Source of the DNA: Agrobacterium sp. AGB01
GTDB taxonomy: Bacteria; Pseudomonadota; Alphaproteobacteria; Rhizobiales; Rhizobiaceae
NCBI RefSeq assembly: GCF_014851585.1
Contig: NZ_JACVAB010000010.1
Coordinates: 62,001-126,000 of the forward strand
Reading direction: 5' to 3'
DNA: 64,000 nt
Position numbers and translations under genes: made by a program. Numbering within the stretch: position 1 is the first letter of the stretch; each line of letters opens with the position of its first letter. Below the pieces are notes generated by a model that was not told the DNA's origin, ran no database searches, and saw only the letters and a program-made list of their open reading frames with translations. Shown in pieces: positions 53,336 through 63,711 of this stretch.

Positions 53336-54214
53336 ACTTTCCTTGATTGTTTTGCCATTGATTGTGCGCTTGATGATGCGGCGGACCTGATACTTCATCA
53401 GGGCGGCATTGACCTCCGCACCCAGCATGAAGATCACTCCAATCATGTAGAGAAACACCAGCACGATCATCACCGACGCCAGACCGGCATAGGTGGCGGT
53501 GTAATTTGCAAATGTGGCAAGATAGGAAGCAAAAAGCAGCGCGCCAGCCACCCAGAACAGCAATGTCAGCACAATGCCCGGCAGCACATCCAGCAAACGC
53601 CGCCTGCCCGCTGGCAGCCACAGATGTGCAATCACCAGGCCGGTAAATAGGACGATGATAGTTCCGTAAACACCAAGGCTGGAGATGGTACTGAGAAAAT
53701 CGGTCATCCACGGAAAGCGCACTTCCGCAAACGCAAGAGCCACCGGCACCGCCACCAGCACCGTGCTGATTGCAGCAAAAATGATGACCGCCATCAGCAC
53801 ATAAAAAAGGCTCCAGAGACGGGTTACGTACCACCAGCGCGTTTCGGAAACGCGATAGGCACGGTTGAGCGATATGCGCAACGCCTCTACCCCGTTAGAC
53901 GCAAAGTAGGCGGCAGCCAGCACCGAAACTGTCAGCAGTCCCCCGCGCGGAATGGTCAGGACCTGCTGCACCTGGGCCGCAATGGGTGCGGCAATCGCCT
54001 CCGGCCAGGTATCAAAAATCAGATGAACGGCTGTTTCCGAAAAACTGTCCGCGCCAAGGAAACCGGCCAATGCCGTCCCAAAAATCAGGAACGGAAAAAG
54101 CGCCAGCAAAATGGACAATGCCACGTGACTTGCCATTGCCCAGCCGTCATCCTCCGCAAAATGGAAGTAGGCGTCAAAGGCAACTTTGTAGGCCAGTCGC
54201 AGAGTGGCGAACAT
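53306..54214 (-). CDS. YihY/virulence factor BrkB family membrane protein
   Basis: A 302-residue polytopic membrane protein of the YihY family. It has about six helices and the family segments DDGWAMASHVALSILLALFPF, YFASNGVEALRISLNRAY and FLYMIGVIFMLGAEVNA. The function is not established; the older RNase BN label does not apply. AGGAGG lies 5 nt before the ATG at 54214, which decides the start. Confidence 0.88.
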   Translation of the reverse strand: MFATLRLAYKVAFDAYFHFAEDDGWAMASHVALSILLALFPFLIFGTALAGFLGADSFSETAVHLIFDTWPEAIAAPIAAQVQQVLTIPRGGLLTVSVLAAAYFASNGVEALRISLNRAYRVSETRWWYVTRLWSLFYVLMAVIIFAAISTVLVAVPVALAFAEVRFPWMTDFLSTISSLGVYGTIIVLFTGLVIAHLWLPAGRRRLLDVLPGIVLTLLFWVAGALLFASYLATFANYTATYAGLASVMIVLVFLYMIGVIFMLGAEVNAALMKYQVRRIIKRTINGKTIKESSEPDQAADI

Positions 54215-54295
54215 GTCACCTCCTGATTTACGCATGCTGATTGTAACTTAGTGGGGAATATGGGAAATCAGCATCGCTTTGTACAGGGAAGAGGC

Positions 54296-55129
54296 ATGAC
54301 AGACAAACCGGTTATCATCATTACAGGTTGCTCCTCCGGCATTGGCGCCCATTGCGCGACAGCGCTGCAAGACGATGGTTGGCGGGTTTTTGCCACTGTC
54401 CGGAGAACTGAGGATATGGCGGCGCTAGAAAACCAGGGCATTGAAACCCTCCTGATGGACTATACCGAACCCACCTCGATTGCGGCGCTGGTCGACACGG
54501 TTGCGGCCCGCACTAACGGACGCATTGATGCGCTGTTCAACAACGGCGCCTATGGCCAGCCCGGCGCAGTGGAAGACCTCTCGGTTGATACGCTACGCCG
54601 CCAGTTTGAAACCAATGTTTTTGGCTGGCATGACCTGACCTGCCGCGTCATTCCCTTCATGCGCAAGCAGGGCAAGGGCCGCATCGTGCATTGCTCATCC
54701 ATTCTCGGCCTTGTGCCATATCGCTATCGTGGCGCCTACACCGCCTCCAAATTCGCACTCGAGGGACTGGGTGTCACCTTACGCATGGAACTGGAAGGCA
54801 GCGGCATCCATGTCAGCATGATCGAACCGGGACCAATCGCATCAAAATTTACCGCCACCGCCCTTTCGCATATCGAGGCCAATATCGATCTCAAGAACTC
54901 GGCGCATGCGGCGCAGTACGAAAGACAACTGGCGCGCCTGGACGGAACAGGTCCGGTTAACAAGCATAAGCTTGGCCCTGAAGCAGTCTATAAAGTGCTC
55001 AACCATGCCTTGACCGCTACAAGACCGAGGCCGCATTATCTTGTTACCGTTCCAGCCAAACAGGGTGCGTTTTTGAAGAGGATATTACCCGCCGACATGT
55101 TCTATCGGCTGCTGCGCAAGTTCGACTAG
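54296..55129 (+). CDS. SDR family NAD(P)-dependent oxidoreductase
   Basis: A 277-residue classical short-chain dehydrogenase. The cofactor motif is TGCSSGIGAHC (10-20), NNGAYGQPGAVEDL replaces the usual NNAG, and the catalytic Ser, Tyr and Lys are in VHCSSILGLVP and GAYTASKFALEG. The C-terminus has FYRLLRKFD and KQGAFLKRILP, typical of the DltE/retinol-dehydrogenase-like group. The substrate is unknown. AGGGAAGAGG precedes the ATG at 54296. Confidence 0.87.
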   Translation: MTDKPVIIITGCSSGIGAHCATALQDDGWRVFATVRRTEDMAALENQGIETLLMDYTEPTSIAALVDTVAARTNGRIDALFNNGAYGQPGAVEDLSVDTLRRQFETNVFGWHDLTCRVIPFMRKQGKGRIVHCSSILGLVPYRYRGAYTASKFALEGLGVTLRMELEGSGIHVSMIEPGPIASKFTATALSHIEANIDLKNSAHAAQYERQLARLDGTGPVNKHKLGPEAVYKVLNHALTATRPRPHYLVTVPAKQGAFLKRILPADMFYRLLRKFD

Positions 55130-55234
55130 CCAGAAACGGAAATTCAAAGCAAAGTTTCGCAATGTGCATTGCGAAAACTTGAAATGATGATGCGTATCAA
55201 ACGCACGGCACCTCAGGGAAACAAGGATAAAATC

Positions 55235-55432
55235 ATGTCGGGGTTCACAACAGTTCTTGCCCTCATCGTCATGGGACTTGTCGTTCTTGTGCTGATCCGT
55301 GGCCTGTTCAACATGCTCAAGGGAACGGATGGCAACAAATCCAACAAGCTGATGCAGCTGCGTCTGGTGCTTCAGGCACTGGCCATCGCGCTAATCATGC
55401 TGACATTGTGGATTACCGGTGGCGGACGTTAA
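55235..55432 (+). CDS. HIG1-like twin transmembrane protein
   Basis: A 65-residue protein with two hydrophobic helices (about 4-24 and 42-62) joined by a polar, basic loop LKGTDGNKSNKLMQLR. The pattern KLMQLRLVLQALAIALI fits bacterial HIG1-domain proteins, some of which are linked to terminal oxidases. The ATG at 55235 has AAGGA at normal spacing; the longer frame is rejected. It precedes the adenosyltransferase gene by 12 bp, an arrangement common in rhizobia. Confidence 0.8.
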   Translation: MSGFTTVLALIVMGLVVLVLIRGLFNMLKGTDGNKSNKLMQLRLVLQALAIALIMLTLWITGGGR

Positions 55433-55444
55433 GACAGGAAAAAC

Positions 55445-56023
55445 ATGGTCAAGCTGAACAAAATTTACACCCGCACCGGCGACAAAGGCACCACAGCTTT
55501 GGTGTCTGGACCACGTCGCCGCAAGGACGATCTGCGCGTTGAGACCTACGGCACGGTGGACGAAACCAATTCGGCCATCGGCATGGCACGCCTGCACACC
55601 AAGGCATTTCCCGAACTGGATGCCATGCTGATGCGTATCCAGAACGATCTTTTCGATCTGGGGGCCGACCTTGCCGCCCCGGATACGGGAGAGCCGCTGG
55701 GTTATGAACCGCTGCGGATCATTGCCGCGCAGGTAACCCGGGTGGAAACCGAAATCGATGCGTTGAATGCAAACCTTTCGGCGCTCACCTCATTCGTGTT
55801 GCCCGGCGGTTCACCGGCATCGGCCTATCTGCATCTGGCGCGCACCATTTCCCGCCGCGCTGAACGGCAAATCGTGGAGCTGTCTTTTACCGATGGCGAA
55901 ACGGTAAGCCCGGCGGCACTGCAATACATCAATCGTCTGTCCGATTTTCTGTTCGTGGCAGCGCGTTTCACCAATGACGGAGGCGCTGCCGATATTCTTT
56001 GGGTGCCGGGCAAGAACCGCTGA
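55445..56023 (+). CDS. Cob(I)yrinic acid a,c-diamide adenosyltransferase, PduO type
   Basis: A 192-residue ATP:cob(I)alamin adenosyltransferase that makes the active cofactor B12. The ATP-binding N-terminus is YTRTGDKGTTALVSGPRRRKDD. The conserved part VETYGTVDETNSAIGMAR and the C-terminal segment RTISRRAERQIVEL with NRLSDFLFVAAR are family marks. Confidence 0.94.
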   Translation: MVKLNKIYTRTGDKGTTALVSGPRRRKDDLRVETYGTVDETNSAIGMARLHTKAFPELDAMLMRIQNDLFDLGADLAAPDTGEPLGYEPLRIIAAQVTRVETEIDALNANLSALTSFVLPGGSPASAYLHLARTISRRAERQIVELSFTDGETVSPAALQYINRLSDFLFVAARFTNDGGAADILWVPGKNR

Positions 56024-56050
56024 AAATGATCATGCATCAGAGGAAAATCG

Positions 56051-56836
56051 ATGTTCATACCGTTGCATGATTCGAACTCCCTCAAGCACATAAAAACCCA
56101 ATACGTCACGATTTCGCTGATCGTCATCAATACGATTGTCTGGCTTGTGACCGGTGCGTTGGTTTCAGACGAAACCTTCGGTCGCGCGGCCATGGGGCTT
56201 GGCTTTATTCCAGCAGTGGTGTTCGACTATGCGCATCTGGAACCGGCATTGCAGATGATACCCGATGACGCCACCTTGATCACCTACGCGTTCCTGCACG
56301 CCGACTTCTGGCACCTCGCTGGTAACATGGTGTTTTTATGGGTTTTCGGCGACAATGTTGAAGATGCGCTCGGCCATGTCAGGTTTCTACTGTTTTATCT
56401 GCTTTGCGCGGCAGCAGGCGCCCTGTTCCATGGTCTGGTCGCGCCAATGTCGGAAGGTCCGCTGATCGGCGCATCTGCAGCCGTGTCAGGGATTGTTGCC
56501 GCTTATTTTCTACTGCACCCGAAAGTCCGTGTCTGGGTGCTGGTGTTGTTTCGTATCCCGCTTCCGCTACCGGCGTTTATTCCACTCGCACTGTGGATCG
56601 GCCAACAGTTTCTGATGCTGGCGGCAGGCATGGACGACAATGTCTCCTGGGCTGGGCATGTCGGTGGCATTCTGGCCGGCAGCCTCCTGGTTTTGGTCAT
56701 GCGACGCAAAGGCGTGCCGCTGTTTGATCGGACTATTGTCACGCCAAAAGCAGTCAGACACATGACCGATGATGTAAAAACAATACCGGTGTCGCAAAAT
56801 CAGCGGTCCAATGGCGGCATCCGATGGGGTCGCTGA
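56051..56836 (+). CDS. Rhomboid family intramembrane serine protease
   Basis: A 261-residue membrane protease. The catalytic dyad is Ser142 in IGASAAVSG and His203 in SWAGHVGG. HADFWHLAGNMVFLWVFGDNVED is the conserved second-helix region. It has six helices and a cytoplasmic tail of about 45 residues. The same gene order, adenosyltransferase then rhomboid then etfBA, is common in rhizobia. Confidence 0.92.
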   Translation: MFIPLHDSNSLKHIKTQYVTISLIVINTIVWLVTGALVSDETFGRAAMGLGFIPAVVFDYAHLEPALQMIPDDATLITYAFLHADFWHLAGNMVFLWVFGDNVEDALGHVRFLLFYLLCAAAGALFHGLVAPMSEGPLIGASAAVSGIVAAYFLLHPKVRVWVLVLFRIPLPLPAFIPLALWIGQQFLMLAAGMDDNVSWAGHVGGILAGSLLVLVMRRKGVPLFDRTIVTPKAVRHMTDDVKTIPVSQNQRSNGGIRWGR

Positions 56837-57006
56837 AAACAAACCGCTTTATTTTATCTTCACGTAAACGTCAGATATCAATCCAACGCATGGCGTCATG
56901 AGCAATGGTCCGTTGAATTTATGGAAAAAATGCGTATCCATGTGCCCACTCGAAAATATGGTGGTCGTATGCTCTGTCCACATGATTGAAGTTGAAGGAA
57001 AGCTCC

Positions 57007-57753
57007 ATGAAGATCCTTGTGCCCGTTAAACGAGTTGTCGACTACAACGTGAAAATTCGCGTGAAAGCAGATGGCACGGGCGTTGAACTTGCCAACGTCA
57101 AAATGTCGATGAACCCGTTTGACGAAATCTCCGTCGAAGAGGCTCTTCGTCTGAAGGAAGCTGGCAAGGCCGAAGAAGTGGTCGTTGTGTCGATCGGTCC
57201 GGCAAAGGCCGAGGAAACCCTGCGCACGGCGCTGGCCATGGGTGCCGACCGGGCCATCCTGATTGAAACCGATGAAACGGTTGAGCCACTGGCAGTCGCC
57301 AAGCTGTTGAAGGGCGTGGTCGATGCGGAAACGCCGGATCTGGTTATCCTCGGCAAGCAGGCAATCGATGACGACAGCAACCAGACCGGCCAGATGCTGG
57401 CGGCATTGCTCGGCTGGGGTCAGGGCACCTTCGCATCGAAAGTCGAGATTGCTGACGGCTCGGTTGCTGTGACCCGCGAAGTCGACGGCGGCCTGCAGAC
57501 CGTTTCGCTGAAATTGCCTGCCATCGTGACCACCGATCTTCGCCTCAACGAACCACGTTACGCGTCGCTGCCGAACATCATGAAGGCCAAGAAGAAGCCG
57601 CTGGACAAGAAGACCCCTACCGATCTGGGTGTTGATATTGCGCCGCGCCTCAAAGTTTTGAAGACGGAAGAACCGGCTGGCCGCAAGGCGGGCGTCAAGG
57701 TTGGTTCAGTCGCAGAACTGGTATCGAAACTCAAGGCCGACGGCGTATTGTAA
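57007..57753 (+). CDS. etfB: Electron transfer flavoprotein, beta subunit
   Basis: A 248-residue AMP-binding subunit of ETF, which takes electrons from acyl-CoA and other dehydrogenases and gives them to ETF:quinone oxidoreductase. The N-terminus [19 protein letters not shown], the AMP-site stretch [21 protein letters not shown] and the recognition loop region [22 protein letters not shown] are typical. AAGGA precedes the ATG at 57007. etfA follows by 24 bp. Confidence 0.96.
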   Translation: MKILVPVKRVVDYNVKIRVKADGTGVELANVKMSMNPFDEISVEEALRLKEAGKAEEVVVVSIGPAKAEETLRTALAMGADRAILIETDETVEPLAVAKLLKGVVDAETPDLVILGKQAIDDDSNQTGQMLAALLGWGQGTFASKVEIADGSVAVTREVDGGLQTVSLKLPAIVTTDLRLNEPRYASLPNIMKAKKKPLDKKTPTDLGVDIAPRLKVLKTEEPAGRKAGVKVGSVAELVSKLKADGVL

Positions 57754-57777
57754 GAGACGGATAAGGGAGATTTTATC

Positions 57778-58707
57778 ATGGCCATTCTTCTTCTGGCAGA
57801 ACACGACAACGCAACCCTTTCCGACCAGACAGCCAAGACGCTGACGGCAGCCACCAAGATTGGCGGCGACGTGCATGTGCTGGTAGCTGGCTCCGGCGCT
57901 AAGGCTGCCGCCGATGAAGCATCAAAGCTGTCCGGCGTTGCCAAGGTGCTTCTTGCTGACGACGCGTCCTACGCAAACCAGTTGGCAGAACCGCTTGCTG
58001 CACTGATCGTTTCGTTGAGCGGTTCCTACGACGTCATCATCGCACCTGCGACCGCATCGGCCAAGAACGTTACGCCACGCGTTGCAGCTCTGCTCGACGT
58101 CGCACAGGTATCCGAAATCACCGAAGTGGTTTCCGCTGACACCTTCAAGCGCCCAATCTATGCCGGTAACGCCATCCAGACCGTACAGGCAACTGACGCC
58201 AAAAAGGTCATCACCGTTCGCACGGCATCTTTCGCTGCGGCTCCAGCCGGTGGTTCCGCTGCTGTTGAAGCGATCGCTGCTGCGACCAACCCAGGCGTTT
58301 CGTCCTTCGTGTCGGACGCACTGGCATCGTCTGATCGTCCTGAACTGACATCTGCCAAGATCATCATCTCCGGTGGCCGTGCACTCGGCTCGTCTGAGAA
58401 GTTCAAGGAAGTCATTCTGCCGGTTGCCGACAAGCTGGGTGCGGCCGTTGGCGCATCGCGTGCGGCTGTTGACGCCGGTTATGCACCAAACGACTGGCAG
58501 GTTGGCCAGACCGGCAAGGTGGTTGCTCCGCAGCTTTACATTGCTGCTGGTATTTCCGGTGCCATCCAGCACCTGGCTGGCATGAAGGACTCGAAGGTCA
58601 TCGTGGCCATCAACAAGGACGAAGAAGCACCGATTTTCCAAGTTGCTGACTACGGCCTGGTGGCAGACCTGTTCGACGCTCTGCCTGAACTCGAAAAAGC
58701 ACTGTAA
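57778..58707 (+). CDS. etfA: Electron transfer flavoprotein, alpha subunit
   Basis: A 309-residue FAD-binding subunit. The C-terminal FAD domain has [14 protein letters not shown]-like [49 protein letters not shown] and [16 protein letters not shown], all in family order. It pairs with EtfB. Confidence 0.96.
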   Translation: MAILLLAEHDNATLSDQTAKTLTAATKIGGDVHVLVAGSGAKAAADEASKLSGVAKVLLADDASYANQLAEPLAALIVSLSGSYDVIIAPATASAKNVTPRVAALLDVAQVSEITEVVSADTFKRPIYAGNAIQTVQATDAKKVITVRTASFAAAPAGGSAAVEAIAAATNPGVSSFVSDALASSDRPELTSAKIIISGGRALGSSEKFKEVILPVADKLGAAVGASRAAVDAGYAPNDWQVGQTGKVVAPQLYIAAGISGAIQHLAGMKDSKVIVAINKDEEAPIFQVADYGLVADLFDALPELEKAL

Positions 58708-58728
58708 GAAAACAGGCATCATGCCTTG

Positions 58729-58756
58729 ATTGCCGGGCAGGAAACTGCCCGGCAAT
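58729..58756 (+). terminator. Stem-loop after etfA
   Basis: ATTGCCGGGCAG (58729-58740) and CTGCCCGGCAAT (58745-58756) form a perfect 12-bp stem with a GAAA tetraloop, followed by ATTTATTAA. It probably reduces read-through from etfBA into hbd. Confidence 0.75.
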
Positions 58757-58827
58757 ATTTATTAATCCCTGCACCCATATATAATGCCCGCATAACTGCA
58801 CCCGCTTTGCCCGGAGGAAACAGCACC

Positions 58828-59709
58828 ATGACCGTTACATTGAAAAATATCGGCATTATCGGAGCGGGCCAGATGGGTTGTGGCATCGCCCATGTTTCGG
58901 CATTGGCCGGATACAAGGTACATATTTACGACCTGAGCCAAAGCGGCATTGAAGCTGGCCTTGCCACCATCAACGGAAACCTGGCCCGTCAGGTCAGTCA
59001 CGGCAAGCTGGAAGACGAAAGCCGCAAGAACGCGCTGTCCAAGATCAGCGGTTCGACCGATATCAATGATCTCGCATCAATGGATTTGGTGATCGAGGCG
59101 GCAACTGAAAACGAAGACATCAAGCGCAAGATTTACGCGCAGGTTTGCCCGGTTCTGAAACCTGAGGCACTGTTGGCGACCAACACATCGTCGCTGTCGA
59201 TTACCCGCCTTGCATCCGCCACCGATCGCCCGGAACAGTTCATGGGCATCCACTTCATGAACCCGGTTCCGGTGATGAAGCTGGTGGAACTGGTGCGTGG
59301 GATCGCAACCGGCGAAAAAACATTCGACACCGCCAAGGGATATGTTCGCTCGCTCGACAAGGCGATCACTGTCGCCGAAGATTTCCCGGCCTTCATCGTC
59401 AACCGCATTCTGCTCCCAATGATCAATGAAGCGATCTACACGCTTTACGAAGGTGTTGGCACAGTTGAAGCCATCGATACCGCCATGAAACTCGGCGCCA
59501 ACCACCCGATGGGTCCGTTGCAGCTGGCAGACTTCATCGGTCTCGACACCTGCCTCTCCATCATGCAGGTGCTGCATGATGGTCTTGCAGACAGCAAATA
59601 TCGCCCCTGCCCGCTGTTGGTCAAATATGTCGAGGCTGGATGGCTGGGTCGCAAATCAGGCCGTGGCTTTTATGACTACCGTGGCGAAACACCGGTTCCC
59701 ACCCGCTAA
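58828..59709 (+). CDS. 3-hydroxybutyryl-CoA dehydrogenase
   Basis: A 293-residue NAD(P)-dependent enzyme that interconverts acetoacetyl-CoA and 3-hydroxybutyryl-CoA. The nucleotide motif is IGIIGAGQMGCGIAHVSA, the catalytic region is GIHFMNPVPVMKLVELVRG (His near 149), and FPAFIVNRILLPMINEAI with GANHPMGPLQLADFIGLDT forms the C-terminal domain. GGAGG stands upstream of the ATG at 58828. Placed behind etfBA, it fits short-chain fatty acid or polyhydroxybutyrate metabolism. Confidence 0.94.
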   Translation: MTVTLKNIGIIGAGQMGCGIAHVSALAGYKVHIYDLSQSGIEAGLATINGNLARQVSHGKLEDESRKNALSKISGSTDINDLASMDLVIEAATENEDIKRKIYAQVCPVLKPEALLATNTSSLSITRLASATDRPEQFMGIHFMNPVPVMKLVELVRGIATGEKTFDTAKGYVRSLDKAITVAEDFPAFIVNRILLPMINEAIYTLYEGVGTVEAIDTAMKLGANHPMGPLQLADFIGLDTCLSIMQVLHDGLADSKYRPCPLLVKYVEAGWLGRKSGRGFYDYRGETPVPTR

Positions 59710-59765
59710 CAATTCGCCATTATGCGGGGGAGAAAAGGTAAATTCACCCCCGCCAGATCATTGGA

Positions 59766-60434
59766 TCACGGCCCCTTAGCCGCCGTGATCAAGGCTTTGG
59801 CATCAGGGCTATCCCATGCAGCCGGCCCATTCATCGATGCCAGCAGACATCCCTTGCCATCAAATAGCAGGGTCGCAGGCAGGCCAAAGGCCAGACCTTC
59901 CTTTTTCAGCACATTAAAAACACCCATCGAACTGTCGCGGTAGTAACCGAGCGCACCGATCTTGTATTCATCAAGGAAGGTTTTCGGCTTTTCATCGCCG
60001 CCCGTATCAATATTGACGGCAACCACTTCAAAGTCCTGCCCACCGATCTCCTGCTCGAGAGCGTTGAGTGCCGGCATTTCCTCACGACATGGCACACACC
60101 ATGTGGCCCAGAGGTTCAAAAGCACCGTCTTTCCGGCAAAATCCGCCATCGTCAGGCTCTGACCTTCCGGCCCCTTGAAGGTAAGGTTGAGTGGACGCGG
60201 CTCGGAAGCCGGTGCCATCGCAGCCACCTGCCCCTTAGAAAACGGCGTCAACGCCGCAATACGGTCGCCTGCACCTTCACATAAACCGGCGACATTGGCC
60301 TGAGCCTCTTGAACCGAGCTGCCAGACCCAATATGCCTCATGTAAACCGCGCCTGCACCGGCGATGATACCGGCAATGGCAGCAATTCCAACAAGCTTGG
60401 CAGAGGGAAGGCGAAATGGTCTTTTTTCTGTCAC
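59766..60434 (-). CDS. tlpA: TlpA-type membrane-anchored thiol:disulfide oxidoreductase
   Basis: A 222-residue protein with an N-terminal membrane anchor ([19 protein letters not shown]) and a periplasmic thioredoxin fold. The redox motif is Cys113-Val-Pro-Cys116 in [16 protein letters not shown]. TlpA proteins reduce thiols for cytochrome oxidase maturation. A GTG start at 60434 is chosen: GGAG lies 6 nt upstream, and the next in-frame codons give a short basic N-terminus. It is divergent from argH with only 24 bp between the start codons. Confidence 0.92.
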   Translation of the reverse strand: MTEKRPFRLPSAKLVGIAAIAGIIAGAGAVYMRHIGSGSSVQEAQANVAGLCEGAGDRIAALTPFSKGQVAAMAPASEPRPLNLTFKGPEGQSLTMADFAGKTVLLNLWATWCVPCREEMPALNALEQEIGGQDFEVVAVNIDTGGDEKPKTFLDEYKIGALGYYRDSSMGVFNVLKKEGLAFGLPATLLFDGKGCLLASMNGPAAWDSPDAKALITAAKGP

Positions 60435-60458
60435 TACATACTCCGGGACTGGCAAACC

Positions 60459-61859
60459 ATGGCTGACGGCAACGACACGAAATCCTCTAACCAGATGTGG
60501 GGCGGGCGATTCGCATCCGGTCCGGCCGCAATCATGGAAGAGATAAATGCCTCCATCGGCTTCGACAAGAAACTTTATGCCCAAGACATCCGCGGCTCTA
60601 TGGCGCATGCTGCCATGCTGGCTGAAAAAGGCATTATTTCGCACGAAGATAAAGACAAGATCACTGAAGGCCTGAACACAATCCTGTCAGAGATCCAAAA
60701 CGGCACATTCGAATTCTCGCGCAAGCTTGAAGATATTCATATGAACATCGAAGCCCGCCTTGCCAACCTGATTGGCCCTGCTGCCGGACGCCTGCACACC
60801 GCCCGTTCGCGTAACGATCAGGTCGCACTCGATTTTCGTCTGTGGGTGAAGGAAGAACTTCAGAAAACCGAAGCCATGCTGACGGATTTGATTGCTGCGT
60901 TCCTCGACCGTGCCGAACAACATGCAGACACCGTCATGCCGGGCTTCACGCATCTGCAAACCGCCCAGCCAGTTACCTTCGGTCACCACTGCATGGCCTA
61001 TGTCGAAATGTTCGGCCGTGACCGCGCCCGTGTTCGCCACGCCATCGAACATCTCGACGAAAGCCCGATCGGTGCTGCCGCACTTGCCGGAACCGGTTAT
61101 CCGATCGACCGTCACATGACGGCAAAGGCACTCGGCTTCCGCGAACCGACCCGCAACTCCATCGACACGGTTTCTGACCGCGACTTCGCGCTGGAATTCC
61201 TGTCGATCGCCTCGATCTGCGCCACGCATCTGTCGCGTCTGGCAGAAGAAATCGTCATCTGGTCGACACCGCAATTCGGCTTCATCCGTCTGTCGGATGC
61301 GTTTTCTACCGGGTCTTCTATAATGCCGCAGAAAAAGAACCCGGATGCTGCTGAACTGGTGCGCGCCAAGACCGGTCGTATCAACGGTTCCCTGGTTGCC
61401 CTGCTAACCGTGATGAAGGGTCTGCCGCTGGCCTATTCAAAGGACATGCAGGAAGACAAGGAACAGGTCTTCGATGCCGCAGAAAGCCTCGAATTGGCAA
61501 TTGCCGCGATGACCGGCATGATCCGCGACCTCGAAGTCCGCACCGACAAAATGCGGGCAGCTGCCGGTTCCGGTTACTCCACGGCAACCGATCTGGCCGA
61601 CTGGCTCGTACGTGAAGCCGGCCTTCCTTTCCGTGATGCCCATCATGCCACCGGCCATGCTGTGGCACTGGCCGAAAAGAAGGGCTGCGACCTCGCCGAC
61701 CTGTCGCTTGAGGAATTGCAAGCCATTAACCCGGCTATCACCAACGGCATTTTCGATGTTCTTTCGGTCGAAGCCTCGGTTGCCAGCCGCACCAGCTTTG
61801 GTGGTACGGCACCGTCTGAAGTCCGCAAACAGATCGCATGGTGGCGCGCGCGCAACTGA
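60459..61859 (+). CDS. argH: Argininosuccinate lyase
   Basis: A 466-residue enzyme that splits argininosuccinate into arginine and fumarate. The fumarase-family signature [13 protein letters not shown] is near residue 287, and [17 protein letters not shown] and [16 protein letters not shown] are the other active-site parts. The ATG at 60459 gives the usual N-terminus before [10 protein letters not shown]. Confidence 0.97.
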   Translation: MADGNDTKSSNQMWGGRFASGPAAIMEEINASIGFDKKLYAQDIRGSMAHAAMLAEKGIISHEDKDKITEGLNTILSEIQNGTFEFSRKLEDIHMNIEARLANLIGPAAGRLHTARSRNDQVALDFRLWVKEELQKTEAMLTDLIAAFLDRAEQHADTVMPGFTHLQTAQPVTFGHHCMAYVEMFGRDRARVRHAIEHLDESPIGAAALAGTGYPIDRHMTAKALGFREPTRNSIDTVSDRDFALEFLSIASICATHLSRLAEEIVIWSTPQFGFIRLSDAFSTGSSIMPQKKNPDAAELVRAKTGRINGSLVALLTVMKGLPLAYSKDMQEDKEQVFDAAESLELAIAAMTGMIRDLEVRTDKMRAAAGSGYSTATDLADWLVREAGLPFRDAHHATGHAVALAEKKGCDLADLSLEELQAINPAITNGIFDVLSVEASVASRTSFGGTAPSEVRKQIAWWRARN

Positions 61860-61889
61860 TCAATTTAGCGTTACACCAGCATCACAAGA

Positions 61890-61917
61890 AACAGGGTGCA
61901 CAAGCGCCCTGTTTTTC
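61890..61917 (+). terminator. Terminator between argH and lptM
   Basis: AACAGGGTGC (61890-61899) and GCGCCCTGTT (61904-61913) with loop ACAA and a following T run; one G-T wobble. Confidence 0.85.
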
Positions 61918-61954
61918 TGTATCAGAAGAGCAACTTTTTCCTTTGGACAGACCA

Positions 61955-62158
61955 ATGCTTTCAAAAACGGTTCGTAGCTTCCTTCTTCCCCTTGGCATGA
62001 CGCTTGCCGTCAGCCTCGTCGTTACCGGTTGCGGCCGTAAAGGCGCGATTGATCCGCCGAGCACGCCGGTAGAGCTGCGCAACAAACGCCCGGCAGATGG
62101 CCAGGAAGTCAAACAGGTTACGCCTGAACGTCATTTCGTTCTCGACCCGCTGCTTTAA
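61955..62158 (+). CDS. lptM: LptM-like small lipoprotein
   Basis: A 67-residue lipoprotein with the lipobox VVTGC (Cys near residue 26), followed by GRKGAIDPP, the signature of the LptM/YifL family (CGxKGxLxxP). E. coli LptM helps LptD form its disulfides in LPS export. The ATG at 61955 gives a proper signal peptide. It stands between argH and lysA, as in most Hyphomicrobiales. Confidence 0.88.
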   Translation: MLSKTVRSFLLPLGMTLAVSLVVTGCGRKGAIDPPSTPVELRNKRPADGQEVKQVTPERHFVLDPLL

Positions 62159-62171
62159 CGGAACTTAGACC

Positions 62172-63440
62172 GTGAATCATTTTCAATATATTGACGGCGT
62201 CCTGCACGCCGAAAACGTGCCTGTGCCAGAAATTGCCAAGGCCGTTGGCACCCCGTTTTATGTCTATTCCACAGCCACACTGGAACGCCACTACAAGGTG
62301 TTTTCGGCAGCCTTTGCCGATGTCGATTCCATGGTGTGCTACGCCATGAAGGCTAATTCCAACCAGGCTGTGCTGAAGACATTGGCCCGTCTGGGCGCCG
62401 GTATCGACGTCGTGTCCGGCGGTGAGCTACGCCGCGCGCTTGCAGCCGGTGTTCCCGCCAGTCGCATCATGTTCTCGGGCGTTGGCAAGACTGTTGTCGA
62501 AATGGACCTTGCGCTGGAAGCAGGCATTTACTGCTTTAACGTTGAGTCCGAGCCGGAACTGGAAGTGCTGAACCTGCGCGCCATCAAGGCTGGCAAGAAG
62601 GCACATGTTTCCTTCCGCATCAATCCGGATGTCGACGCGCGTACCCATGCCAAGATCTCGACGGGCAAAAAAGAAAACAAGTTCGGCATTTCCTACCAGC
62701 GTGCCCGCGCCGTTTACGCCCATGCAGCAACGCTTGAAGGTATTCAGGTTACCGGCATCGACATGCATATCGGCAGCCAGATTACCGAATTGCAGCCGTT
62801 CGAGGACGCATTCCGCCTGCTGCGCGAACTGGTTGAAGAGCTGCGCACCGAAGGTCATGTGATTGATCACGTCGATATCGGCGGCGGTCTTGGTATTCCC
62901 TACAAGGACGACAATAACCCGCCGCCACTGCCAGATGCCTATGCCGAGATCGTCAAGGCACAGCTTCGTAGCTTGAATTGCAAGATCGTTACCGAACCTG
63001 GCAGACTGATCGTTGGCAACGCCGGTATTCTGGTAACCGAAGTGCTGTTCGTGAAGGACGGCGGTGAAAAGACCTTCGTGATCGTTGATGGCGCCATGAA
63101 CGACCTCATTCGCCCGACCCTTTATGAGGCCTATCACGAAATCCGTCCGGTCAGGATTTCTGCCGCCAATGCACCGCGCATCAAGGCCGATATCGTCGGC
63201 CCAGTCTGCGAAACCGGTGACTATCTGGCGCTTGATCGTGAAATGGCGATGCCGAAGCCCGGTGATCTGATTGCGGTCGGTTCGGCTGGCGCGTATGGCG
63301 CTGTTCAGGCGGGCACATATAATTCACGCCTGCTCGTTCCCGAAGTGCTGGTCAAGGGCGATGAATTCCACGTCATCCGTCCGCGTGGCACCTATGAAGA
63401 GCTGATCGGACTTGATTCCGTGCCAAAGTGGCTGGATTGA
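62172..63440 (+). CDS. lysA: Diaminopimelate decarboxylase
   Basis: A 422-residue PLP enzyme that makes lysine from meso-diaminopimelate. The PLP-binding Lys60 is in VCYAMKANSNQAVL. HIGSQITELQPF and IDHVDIGGGLGIPY are barrel motifs, EPGRLIVGNAG holds the phosphate, and the catalytic Cys is in GPVCETGDYLA. The start codon (GTG or ATG within 62172) lies 13 bp after lptM. Confidence 0.96.
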   Translation: MNHFQYIDGVLHAENVPVPEIAKAVGTPFYVYSTATLERHYKVFSAAFADVDSMVCYAMKANSNQAVLKTLARLGAGIDVVSGGELRRALAAGVPASRIMFSGVGKTVVEMDLALEAGIYCFNVESEPELEVLNLRAIKAGKKAHVSFRINPDVDARTHAKISTGKKENKFGISYQRARAVYAHAATLEGIQVTGIDMHIGSQITELQPFEDAFRLLRELVEELRTEGHVIDHVDIGGGLGIPYKDDNNPPPLPDAYAEIVKAQLRSLNCKIVTEPGRLIVGNAGILVTEVLFVKDGGEKTFVIVDGAMNDLIRPTLYEAYHEIRPVRISAANAPRIKADIVGPVCETGDYLALDREMAMPKPGDLIAVGSAGAYGAVQAGTYNSRLLVPEVLVKGDEFHVIRPRGTYEELIGLDSVPKWLD

Positions 63441-63711
63441 GATCGGCATTCCTGATCACTTTTGAGAGAAATCATCGGAAAAATGAGGGTGAGCAGCCGC
63501 TTGCCCTCGTCTTCGCCATAAACAGTGTTATCTTGTAGACATTGCACCAGAACGTCAGGCGTCCGTTTGGACAGCTGATCTGGTTGTGGAGATTTCGATG
63601 TGCGTGTCGTGCTTTGCGAAAAGCGATTAGGGTTTTCGCACCGATACGCTAGAATATTTTGCGATTCCGGTTCTTGCGGGATCAGGTGGCCAGAACCGGG
63701 AGAACGGATTG

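Noticed and set aside
63498-63521. Hairpin after lysA considered as a terminator
   Set aside because: The stem has two wobbles, and no T run follows on the plus strand.
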